Below are positions 26,364 through 34,028 of a stretch of 64,000 nucleotides of DNA, one piece after another. The stretch's first letter is position 1, and each line of letters opens with the position of its first letter. Position numbers and translations under genes: made by a program. A model generated the notes under the pieces. It was given only the letters and a program-made list of their open reading frames with translations. It was not told the DNA's origin and did no database searches. Origin of the DNA: an uncultured Akkermansia sp. Lineage in GTDB: Bacteria; Verrucomicrobiota; Verrucomicrobiia; Verrucomicrobiales; Akkermansiaceae. The DNA lies in NCBI GenBank assembly GCA_947589345.1, contig CANQAC010000004.1, positions 19,144 to 83,143 on the forward strand, read 5' to 3'.

Positions 26364-28220
26364 TTATGATTTGTTCAAGAGTTTTTCGAGAAGTTGGTTG
26401 GAAGTGGTCGCTAAGGAGGAGGGATCATCCAACATGCCAGCCAACAAAAGCGAGGTCCCCACCACCTGCTCAGCCAGGAGCTTCGCCAGCTCGGGATTAT
26501 CCTTATGCATGGCTGCGAGTTTCTGTACGATGGTGTGACTGGGGTTGAGTACGATCTCAGGGTGAGTTTCAGGGATTTGTTGTCCCATGGCTTTCAGATA
26601 CGCCTTTACCTCCGGGGAAACATCATTCTCCGCCTGCAGAGCAATGGCCGGAGCGCCAGTCACGCGATCACCAGTGGTCACGCGCGAAATCTTTTCCTTG
26701 AACGTCTCCGCGAGCCAAGCGGTGAGTTGCTTGGCCTGCTCATCATCCAAGCCGAGTGAATCCGGCTGATCCTCTAGCGGCGGCAATTCCAAATTTGCGC
26801 GGCTGATGTTCTTAAGTTCCTTCTCTTGCACCTTCATGAGGCTATCCACCACAAATTGATCCCCGCCATCGGTAAAGAAAGCCACCTCAAAGCCCCGGAG
26901 TTTCAGCGCATCTAAGTAGGGTGAATGCTCCAACTGCTCGCGGGACGCTCCGAAGAGTACATAAATGTCCTTCTGATTCTCCTTCATCCTACCTATGTAG
27001 TCAGCAAAGCTCGTCAATTTTCCCGGCTCAGTGAAAGTTGATTCAAAGCGCAACAAATTGCCCAATGCCTCCTTATGCTCCCAGCTTGTCACCACGCCTT
27101 CCTTGATGTAGCGCCTGTACTGGCGCCAAAAACTTTCATACTTGTCTACATCACTTTTGGCAAGCTCCTCCAAGTGCTTAATGAATCTCTTGGTGATGAT
27201 GCCTGATATCTTGCGCAGCAATGAATGATCTTGCAGCATTTCGCGTGAGATGTTCAGCGGCAGATCATCACTATCCACTACGCCTACCAAAAATCTCAAC
27301 CATTCCGGCAACAAATGCTCCGGTTTGCTATCTATGAGAACCTTGTGGCAGTACAACGATACTTCCGGCTCACTTCGCCCAAATCCCATACCTTCCGGAT
27401 TTTCAGCCGGCACAAACAGCACAGAATTGAGAACGAGCGGCGCATCTGCGCTGAAATGCATATAACTCATCGGATCGCTATCCGTGTGAGCGATGAAATG
27501 GTAAAAGGCGTTGTACTCTTCCGTCGTTACGTCCTTTTTATGTTTCATCCAAATAGCCTGCACCGTGTTGAGATGCTCTCCATTGAAATCAATGGGAAAG
27601 CTGACGAAGTTGCTGTACTTCTCCACAATGTAACGTACACGGTTCTGTCTGGCAAAATCAGCTGCATCTTCCTTAAGCCGGATCACAATACTCGTACCAC
27701 GCGGAGTATCCTCCGGCGCTTCTGTCAAGCTATACCCCTCCTGCCCATCGCTCACCCAGCGCACGGCATGCGCCTCAGGTTGCCATGACCTGGAGGTCAC
27801 CTCTACCTCATCTGCCGCCATGAAGACGCTGTAGAAGCCCACGCCGAATTGCCCGATGAGATCCTGGGGACCGCTCTGTCCCTCCTTAGCCATCTCCAAG
27901 AATTTTTTGGTTCCCGAATGGGCAATAGTGCCGAGATACTCCACGATCTCATCGCGCGTCATTCCTATGCCAGCGTCCGCGATAGTCAAGGTGCGCTTCT
28001 CCTCGTCTGTGGTGATACTCAAACGCAATTCGCGTTCAGGCTGGTAAATTTTCGGCTCAGTGAGCTGCTTGAGGCGCAGCTTTTCGCAAGCATCAGATGC
28101 ATTGCTCACCAGCTCGCGAATAAAGACCTCACGATCGCTGTAGAAAGCGTGAATAACGATGTCCAGTAACTGGCGCACTTCTGTTTGGAATGGTTGCTTA
28201 TCCATACTCGTGTCATTCAT
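26364..28220 (-). CDS. htpG: molecular chaperone HtpG (Hsp90)
   Basis: 618 residues from the ATG at 28220. All Hsp90 blocks are present: FQTEVRQLLDIVIHAFYSDREVF, ELVSNASDA, DAGIGMTRDEIVEYLGTIAHSG and GQFGVGFYSVFM in the ATPase domain. The middle domain has DLPLNISREMLQ, and the C-terminal dimerisation domain ends in QLLEKLLNKS. Two starts compete, 28220 and 28205. The frame is open to 28334, but a promoter at 28228-28255 lies inside that extension, so the extra residues are not made. By analogy with other genes here, 28220 gives a leaderless start. Confidence 0.97.
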   Translation of the reverse strand: MNDTSMDKQPFQTEVRQLLDIVIHAFYSDREVFIRELVSNASDACEKLRLKQLTEPKIYQPERELRLSITTDEEKRTLTIADAGIGMTRDEIVEYLGTIAHSGTKKFLEMAKEGQSGPQDLIGQFGVGFYSVFMAADEVEVTSRSWQPEAHAVRWVSDGQEGYSLTEAPEDTPRGTSIVIRLKEDAADFARQNRVRYIVEKYSNFVSFPIDFNGEHLNTVQAIWMKHKKDVTTEEYNAFYHFIAHTDSDPMSYMHFSADAPLVLNSVLFVPAENPEGMGFGRSEPEVSLYCHKVLIDSKPEHLLPEWLRFLVGVVDSDDLPLNISREMLQDHSLLRKISGIITKRFIKHLEELAKSDVDKYESFWRQYRRYIKEGVVTSWEHKEALGNLLRFESTFTEPGKLTSFADYIGRMKENQKDIYVLFGASREQLEHSPYLDALKLRGFEVAFFTDGGDQFVVDSLMKVQEKELKNISRANLELPPLEDQPDSLGLDDEQAKQLTAWLAETFKEKISRVTTGDRVTGAPAIALQAENDVSPEVKAYLKAMGQQIPETHPEIVLNPSHTIVQKLAAMHKDNPELAKLLAEQVVGTSLLLAGMLDDPSSLATTSNQLLEKLLNKS

Positions 28221-28227
28221 GTCATCC

Positions 28228-28255
28228 ATTGTATGCCGCAGCATCGAAACGTCAA
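28228..28255 (-). promoter_or_regulatory. htpG promoter
   Basis: On the minus strand TTGACG (28250-28255), a 16-base spacer, TACAAT (28228-28233), then 7 bases to the ATG at 28220 or 22 to that at 28205. Confidence 0.75.
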
Positions 28256-28395
28256 GGGCGAAATCTGCCATTCCAACCTCATAGTTCTCGCCGCTTTCGT
28301 CGTCATACCACCGGATGATGAAAGCCTCCGACAACGGAGCTTTTGTTCCCCATGCGCGTCCTCAGGGTTTGTGTTTCGTTGGGTGTAGTCGACGC

Positions 28396-28424
28396 TTGAC
28401 TCATCCCCAGGTTTCGTGTACTCT
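28396..28424 (+). promoter_or_regulatory. ispE promoter, leaderless
   Basis: TTGACT (28396-28401), a 17-base spacer, TACTCT (28419-28424), then 6 bases to the ATG at 28431. Confidence 0.55.
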
Positions 28425-28430
28425 GACGTC

Positions 28431-29270
28431 ATGAGTACTTACACGTCGCCTGCCAAGGTGAATCTCTCCCTGCGCATCAAAGGCAAAAGACCGGATGGCT
28501 ACCACGACGTCGATATGGTGATGGCAAAGCTCGACTTAGCAGATGAGCTCGACTTTCATAACTCTCGCACGACTACCTTGCTCTGTGATTCCCCTGGTTT
28601 ACCTACTGATGAAAGAAATCTCGTCATTAAGGCTATTCTTGAGTTTGAAAAACGCTACGGCCGCAAAGCTAAACAACGCATCACCCTTACTAAGCACATT
28701 CCACAGGCCGCCGGTTTAGGTGGAGGTTCATCGAATGCGGCCACGACGCTTCTCGCTGTCAATGACATCTTGGGTACTCAGTTTTCGCCAGAGGAACTCT
28801 CCGAAATGGCTGCTGCAGTGGGGAGCGATGTCCCCTTTTTCCTGAATCCTGTCCTGAGTCGTTGTCAAGGACGCGGTGAGCTGGTGCGTCCCCTCCAGGC
28901 CTTTGGATCTTGGTCAAACCCCATTGTGCTTCTCAAACCTCAATTCGGAGTTAGCACACCTTGGGCGTACGGAGCCTATGCTGATTGCCGACGGCGACGC
29001 GAGGTATGCTTTGATACGCAGACGGTGCGCGGCCTGCGTATGAGCAATGATCTGGAACGTCCCGTGTTCAATAAATTCCCTTTTCTGGCTGTCATGAAGA
29101 TGTGGCTGCTTGAGCAGCCCGGTGTGCAAGCTGCTCTTATGAGCGGCAGCGGCTCCTGCATGTTCGCCCTCACCGATTCCCTTGAACAGGCGCAGGCCAT
29201 TGCCTCAGCAGCTAAAGAGCAACTCGACTCTACCCTCTTCACCTTCTGCGGCACAGTCAATCCTCAATGA
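28431..29270 (+). CDS. ispE: 4-diphosphocytidyl-2-C-methyl-D-erythritol kinase
   Basis: 279-residue GHMP kinase of the MEP isoprenoid pathway. The N-terminal motif TSPAKVNLSLRIKGKRPDGYHD is split around the catalytic Lys, the ATP loop is PQAAGLGGGSSNAA, the third motif is VGSDVPFF, and the C-terminal motif is MSGSGSCMFAL. It phosphorylates CDP-methylerythritol in the cytoplasm. The ATG at 28431 is preferred to one at 28416 because the latter lies between the -35 and -10 boxes. The next gene overlaps by 4 bases (ATGA). Confidence 0.96.
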   Translation: MSTYTSPAKVNLSLRIKGKRPDGYHDVDMVMAKLDLADELDFHNSRTTTLLCDSPGLPTDERNLVIKAILEFEKRYGRKAKQRITLTKHIPQAAGLGGGSSNAATTLLAVNDILGTQFSPEELSEMAAAVGSDVPFFLNPVLSRCQGRGELVRPLQAFGSWSNPIVLLKPQFGVSTPWAYGAYADCRRRREVCFDTQTVRGLRMSNDLERPVFNKFPFLAVMKMWLLEQPGVQAALMSGSGSCMFALTDSLEQAQAIASAAKEQLDSTLFTFCGTVNPQ

Positions 29271-30373
29271 GTTATTCCTCCACTGACGACGTGCGAAACC
29301 GACAACTGCTCGCTGTGGCTGAGGATCAGTTGACCGGCTTTTATCCACACCCGTTCGATGAGTTGGCCGCGCGCTGCCACATGTCGGCTCAGGAAGTGCT
29401 TTCACGCATTGGAGAGCTGCTCCGCGCCGGCATCATTCGCAGTATCCGACAAACGTTACTGAACACACAGCTCACACCCGGGTGTCTCACAGCCTGGCAG
29501 CTCCCCGAAAATCGTCTACAGACCGCTTTCGAATGGCTCATCCAGCATGATCCGTTTTCCGGGCATGTCGTCCTTCGAGAGCCGGAAATACCCAACCACC
29601 CCAGCGCCGTTTTCCGATTGTGGACAACTCTGCGCTTGCCGATCGGCGTTTCCAGCAGTGTGGAGAATCACTGCCAATTAGTCGCGCGGCGCATTGGCGC
29701 CACACGTTTTGTATGCATGCCGGCGGCAGGCATGTTCCGGCTCAGCGTAGGGCATATGCGCAGAGCCGGCTTGCCACCCGGCACGTTGGACGATGTAGAA
29801 CCGCGTATGCAGCGGCCCTCTGCCCCATGTCTCACATCTCAACAGAAGCTCGTTCTTCACAGTCTGCGCACCCCTCTCTCGCACGCGGATCTTAACCGCG
29901 ATCCCTGGGTGCCACGCGCTGCCGCTGTCGGCATGTCTCCCCAAGATTTTTACAATACAGCCGCCCAACTCGTGGATGCAGGGCTGCTGGGGCGCTTTGC
30001 TGTGGTGCTTAACCACACTCACCCGGATACTCAACGAACTGCCGGTACTGCCAAGGCAGCCTTGCTGATGTGGGCCGTTCCCATTGGCACGGAAGAGCGA
30101 GCCGGCAGTATTTGTGCCCGCCACGTGTGTATGACCCATTGTTACTTTCGTAGCGGTTCAGAACCTATCGGCGGCACTCAAATTATGGGCATGGTACACG
30201 GCGCATCGCGTGCAGCTGTTCGCGCTCACAAATCCGCCATTGATGCAGCTCTTTCCGCCGCAGGCATCCCCCTATTGCATTCTCAGATGCTCTGGACGTC
30301 CCGCGCACACATCCGCCCATCGGAGCAAGATCCTTCACTTTATCACCGCTGGCTGAACAACTTCGCCAGGTGA
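29267..30373 (+). CDS. siroheme decarboxylase-like protein, AhbA-AhbB type fusion
   Basis: 368 residues made of two Lrp/AsnC-like modules. Module one (about 5-160) has ELAARCHMSAQEVLSRIGEL and GIIRSIRQTLLN. Module two (about 190-345) has DPWVPRAAAVGMSPQDFYN, GLLGRFAVVLNH and VCMTHCYFRS, the winged-helix plus His/Tyr motif style of AhbB/NirD-type siroheme decarboxylases. In known systems AhbA and AhbB form a heterodimer that converts siroheme to didecarboxysiroheme. Here both halves are in one chain. It is coupled to ispE by a 4-base overlap. No other heme gene is nearby, so a heme role is an inference; a DNA-binding regulator is the alternative. Confidence 0.78.
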   Translation: MSYSSTDDVRNRQLLAVAEDQLTGFYPHPFDELAARCHMSAQEVLSRIGELLRAGIIRSIRQTLLNTQLTPGCLTAWQLPENRLQTAFEWLIQHDPFSGHVVLREPEIPNHPSAVFRLWTTLRLPIGVSSSVENHCQLVARRIGATRFVCMPAAGMFRLSVGHMRRAGLPPGTLDDVEPRMQRPSAPCLTSQQKLVLHSLRTPLSHADLNRDPWVPRAAAVGMSPQDFYNTAAQLVDAGLLGRFAVVLNHTHPDTQRTAGTAKAALLMWAVPIGTEERAGSICARHVCMTHCYFRSGSEPIGGTQIMGMVHGASRAAVRAHKSAIDAALSAAGIPLLHSQMLWTSRAHIRPSEQDPSLYHRWLNNFAR

Positions 30374-30409
30374 ACCACTGTCCCGATATCGTCGTGTAAT
30401 CCGCGTCGT

Positions 30410-31993
30410 CTAGTGGATGCGCTTAAGCAACCAATGCAACAAGTCCGTGATGCGAACGCGCTCTTGTTCCATACTGTCGCGGTGGCGAATGGTGACCGTA
30501 TCTTTCAGCGAAGCATCTCCGCCCTCACCGAGGGTTTCAAAATCAACAGTGATGCAGAAGGGTGTCCCGATCTCATCCTGTCGCCTGTAGCGGCGACCAA
30601 CAGCCCCAGCTTCATCGTAAAACACATTCATGTAACGCTGAAGCATTGCTTCAATCTCATGAGCAATGCGCACTTGTTCCTCATTCTTTTTGAGCAGCGG
30701 GAAGATAGCCGCTTTCACCGGCGCCATGCGCGGATGAAAATGCATCACCGTGCGTATATCGCTTTTGCCTTCCTGGCACAATTCCTCCTCATCAAACGCC
30801 TCACAAATGAGTGCAAGTACGGTGCGGTCGCACCCGGCAGAGGGTTCAACCACGTGCGGCACGAATCGTTCGCGCGTCGCTTCATCGAAATATTCCATGG
30901 GCTTGCCGGAGCCCTCCTGATGACGAGTCAAATCGTAATTTGTGCGGTAGGCAATACCCTGAAGCTCCTGCATCCCGAACGGGAATGCGTATTCCAGATC
31001 ATAGGTCTTCTTGGAATAAAATGCTCTCTCGCCATCCGGCACATCAAGCACATGGATTTTTTCACGCGGTATGCCGATATTTTCGTAAAAGCTCATGCAA
31101 CGTTCCAACCACTCATCAGTGAGCCGCAATCCATCCTCTTCCCGGCAGAAATACTCAATTTCCATCTGCTCAAACTCTCGAGAACGAAAGGTAAAGTTAC
31201 GCGGATTGATCTCGTTACGGAAAGATTTGCCGATCTGCGCGATACCAAAGGGCAACTTCATCCGTGAGCTGTCCAGGATATTCTTGTACTGGCAGAAAAT
31301 GCTCTGGGCTGTCTCCGGTCTCAGCCAGCCAGTGCTGGCAGGATCGTTTTCATCTGACGCGGCCCCAATGGTCGTACGAAACATCAGATTGAAGGAACGC
31401 GCCTCCGTCACCAGCGAACCGTTTGCCGGGTTGTAGCGTACGGTATCTTTTACAAATTGAGTACTCTCTCCCGTCAGCTCAATGTCCGTCGGCTGAGTCT
31501 TACCGCCGGCCATTTGCGCATAATATTGCAGCGCGCCCTTGCGAGCAACTTTGGCGTCTTTTTCTTCCTCACTCGGCTCCAGCATAGAAAACTCCTTGCT
31601 TGTCTTCCAGCTTCCATCCTTCTTCGCAGCGCCTTTCCACCAGTACGCCACTCCACTCTGCGCGGGAATTTGGTCGGCTCTCAGTCGTTCTTTGCTCAAC
31701 AAACAATCGCACAAAGGATCCGTGAATCCGCTCACGTGACCGCTGGCTACCAGCACAGAATTATGCGTGAGTATGGCTCCGTCCATCCCAACAATATCCG
31801 GCCGTTCTTGGACATTCACACGCCACCAATATTCTTTCAAGTTGCGCTTCAGCTCTACCCCCAGCGGACCGTAGTCCCAACATCCGTTCAATCCGCCATA
31901 AATTTCAGCTGATTGGAATATAAACCCCCTACGTTTGCAAAGGCTCACTATTTTTTCCATCCGGATTGGATCTGTATCTTTGCGGTCAGCCAT
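30410..31993 (-). CDS. glyS: glycine--tRNA ligase (single-chain class II)
   Basis: 527 residues of the homodimeric, archaeal/Gram-positive-type glycyl-tRNA synthetase. Class II motifs are visible: GGLNGCWDYGPLGVELKRN, then WLRPETAQSIF, IAQIGKSFRNEI and FTFRSREFEQMEIEYF (motif 2), and PSAGCDRTVLAL (motif 3). The second ATG (31993) is chosen because the first (32005) abuts the -10 box. It converges on the siroheme decarboxylase-like gene with only 36 bases between stops. Confidence 0.97.
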   Translation of the reverse strand: MADRKDTDPIRMEKIVSLCKRRGFIFQSAEIYGGLNGCWDYGPLGVELKRNLKEYWWRVNVQERPDIVGMDGAILTHNSVLVASGHVSGFTDPLCDCLLSKERLRADQIPAQSGVAYWWKGAAKKDGSWKTSKEFSMLEPSEEEKDAKVARKGALQYYAQMAGGKTQPTDIELTGESTQFVKDTVRYNPANGSLVTEARSFNLMFRTTIGAASDENDPASTGWLRPETAQSIFCQYKNILDSSRMKLPFGIAQIGKSFRNEINPRNFTFRSREFEQMEIEYFCREEDGLRLTDEWLERCMSFYENIGIPREKIHVLDVPDGERAFYSKKTYDLEYAFPFGMQELQGIAYRTNYDLTRHQEGSGKPMEYFDEATRERFVPHVVEPSAGCDRTVLALICEAFDEEELCQEGKSDIRTVMHFHPRMAPVKAAIFPLLKKNEEQVRIAHEIEAMLQRYMNVFYDEAGAVGRRYRRQDEIGTPFCITVDFETLGEGGDASLKDTVTIRHRDSMEQERVRITDLLHWLLKRIH

Positions 31994-32003
31994 AACGGTG
32001 TTC

Positions 32004-32031
32004 ATTCTACCTCATTTACTTCCCTTTGCAA
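32004..32031 (-). promoter_or_regulatory. glyS promoter, near-leaderless
   Basis: On the minus strand TTGCAA (32026-32031), a 16-base spacer, TAGAAT (32004-32009), then 10 bases to the ATG at 31993. Confidence 0.6.
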
Positions 32032-32187
32032 GCAGAATTCACTCTCCCCTGAAGCGAGAGCTCTGTCCCGAATCTGCTTGATCATAGAAGAGCCTTTTGC
32101 GCTTCGTTTTACGGCCTTTCTCCCGCCCTACCTTCTTTGACTCTCAATGGGGCAATTTACTGATTCTGAGGATGGCGAAGTTTCGGC

Positions 32188-32216
32188 TTGCATGCAACCG
32201 GCAAAGCAGGTATGCT
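32188..32216 (+). promoter_or_regulatory. recA promoter, near-leaderless
   Basis: TTGCAT (32188-32193), a 17-base spacer, TATGCT (32211-32216), then 10 bases including GAGAGG before the ATG at 32227. No LexA-type palindrome was recognised around it. Confidence 0.55.
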
Positions 32217-32226
32217 GAGAGGCAGT

Positions 32227-33255
32227 ATGAGCAAGGAAACGACACCGGAACAGGAGAAGATACGCGCGCAGAGACAGCGTGCATTGGATGCAGCAATGCT
32301 GCAAATACAAAAGGATTTTGGAGAGAACGCCATCGTACGCTTGGGTGACCAGAAGAAAATGGAGGTGGATGTGATACCGACGGGGAATCTACTGATCGAC
32401 CGGGCATTGGGCGTAGGAGGTTTCCCGCGCGGACGAGTAGTGGAGGTCTTTGGACCTGAATCTTCCGGAAAAACGACACTGACACTCACAGCTATTGCAC
32501 AAGCTCAAAAAGCAGGAGGCTTGGCGGCTTTTATTGACGTGGAACATGCGCTAGATCCTTCATACGCTGCAAAGTTGGGGGTAAACTTGGATGACCTGCT
32601 CGTCTCCCAGCCGGGAAGCGGCGAGGAAGCCCTGCAAATTTGCGAAGCTTTGGTGCGCTCGAACACCGTCGACGTGATTGTGGTGGACTCGGTAGCAGCA
32701 TTGGTAACGCGGCAAGAACTGGAAGGTGACATCGGCGACAGCACGGTGGGCGCTCAAGCGCGCCTGATGAGTGCGGCTTTGCGCAAACTCACGTCGCTCA
32801 TAGCGAAAGCGCGTACGGTGTGCATTTTTACCAACCAAATACGCGAGAAAATCGGCGTGATGTTCGGCAATCCGGAAACCACCCCTGGCGGACGAGCGTT
32901 GAAGTTTTACGCGTCTGTGCGCTGCGATATTCGCCGTATCGGGCAAATCAAAGGAACTGACGGCTCTGTGGCGGGCAACCGCACCAAACTGAAAGTGGTG
33001 AAGAATAAAGTTGCGCCTCCTTTTACGGAATGCGAGTTTGATATCATGTACAACGAGGGTATCTCCTCCGTCGGAAGCCTGATTGACCTGGCCATGGAGT
33101 ACGACATTATCCAGAAACGTGGATCGTGGTTCAGCTACAACGGCGCCCAACTTGCACAGGGGCGCGACGCTGCTAAAGATGAACTACGAAAGAACCCGGA
33201 GTTGTATGCCGAGGTGGAAGCAAAGGTCCGTGCTAAACTCGACGAGAAGAAGTAA
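32227..33255 (+). CDS. recA: recombinase RecA
   Basis: 342 residues. Walker A is [12 protein letters not shown], the Walker B strand is [13 protein letters not shown], and the L2 region and ATP-sensing segments are [20 protein letters not shown] and [15 protein letters not shown]. It drives homologous recombination and would trigger SOS cleavage if a LexA exists. The ATG at 32227 fits the family's usual length; the frame upstream to 32188 lies inside the promoter. The C-terminus ends in charged helices typical of RecA. Confidence 0.98.
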   Translation: MSKETTPEQEKIRAQRQRALDAAMLQIQKDFGENAIVRLGDQKKMEVDVIPTGNLLIDRALGVGGFPRGRVVEVFGPESSGKTTLTLTAIAQAQKAGGLAAFIDVEHALDPSYAAKLGVNLDDLLVSQPGSGEEALQICEALVRSNTVDVIVVDSVAALVTRQELEGDIGDSTVGAQARLMSAALRKLTSLIAKARTVCIFTNQIREKIGVMFGNPETTPGGRALKFYASVRCDIRRIGQIKGTDGSVAGNRTKLKVVKNKVAPPFTECEFDIMYNEGISSVGSLIDLAMEYDIIQKRGSWFSYNGAQLAQGRDAAKDELRKNPELYAEVEAKVRAKLDEKK

Positions 33256-33275
33256 CCGCTTTCTCTGCGCGATAT

Positions 33276-33315
33276 AAAACCCATTTGTCTTTCAGGCAAA
33301 TGGGTTTTATTTTGG
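33276..33315. terminator. bidirectional terminator between recA and purQ
   Basis: A 12-base-pair stem (AAAACCCATTTG, 33276-33287, with CAAATGGGTTTT, 33297-33308) has a 9-base loop, with A-rich and T-rich flanks. It serves recA on the plus strand and purC-S-L-Q on the minus strand. Confidence 0.88.
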
Positions 33316-34023
33316 TCACTTCAATGCCTCAAAAGCCCCTTTGAAGAAATAGTAGCCCCAACCCCAATCCGAGTCGCCGCTCCAGTCCGGGTCATAATGG
33401 TGGCGTGGGCGCAGGAAACGCTCCGGGTGCGGCATAAGCCCCATGGCTCGCCCGGTGGGATCCTGGAGTCCCGCGATACGCAACTCAGAGCCATTGTGGT
33501 TATCTGCATATTGCAAAGCCACGCAACCATGATCCAAATACTTTTGGGCATCACCAGGTTCGCAAACAAGCCGACCTTCTGCGTGGGCAGAGGGGAGTTC
33601 AAACTCATCGGGCAAAAACTGAGTAAACGGGCATGAGCGAGACACTTTCACCAAGCGATCCCACACGCACTCAAACCTCTCAGATCTATTCCAGATAAGC
33701 GAAGCTTTCGGAAGGATACCAAGTTTAGTAAGGATTTGGAAACCATTGCAGATACCAAACAGGAAACCTCCGTCCGCGTGATGTTTCTGCAAAGAATCTC
33801 CGAGAAATCGCTCCGTTTCAAGTTGAGCAAGACGTCCGCTCATCACGTAGTCCCCGTACGAAAAGCCACCGGAGAAAACGATGAGTTGTGCTTGAGCAAC
33901 ATGCGCAGGCGTTGCCGTGGCAATGGGTTGCACTTGCGTCGAAAACCCTGCAACACTCAGCGCTCGCTCGGTCTCCGCGTCGCAGTTGGTGCCGGGATAT
34001 TTGAGAAGAAGGGCGTGAGGCAT
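33316..34023 (-). CDS. purQ: phosphoribosylformylglycinamidine synthase, glutaminase subunit PurQ
   Basis: 235-residue class I glutamine amidotransferase that feeds ammonia to PurL. The start MPHALLLKYPGTNCDAETE, the oxyanion-side FSGGFSYGDYV, the nucleophile elbow GGFLFGICNGFQIL (catalytic Cys) and the His-Glu pair in LMPHPERF are all present. The ATG at 34023 lies 5 bases after the purL stop; an upstream GTG/ATG frame to 34059 would overlap purL. It is last in the operon and is followed by a shared terminator. Confidence 0.97.
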   Translation of the reverse strand: MPHALLLKYPGTNCDAETERALSVAGFSTQVQPIATATPAHVAQAQLIVFSGGFSYGDYVMSGRLAQLETERFLGDSLQKHHADGGFLFGICNGFQILTKLGILPKASLIWNRSERFECVWDRLVKVSRSCPFTQFLPDEFELPSAHAEGRLVCEPGDAQKYLDHGCVALQYADNHNGSELRIAGLQDPTGRAMGLMPHPERFLRPRHHYDPDWSGDSDWGWGYYFFKGAFEALK

Positions 34024-34028
34024 GCTTT

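Noticed and set aside
28221..28334. N-terminal extension of htpG to 28334
   Set aside because: It contains the promoter and has no Hsp90 similarity.
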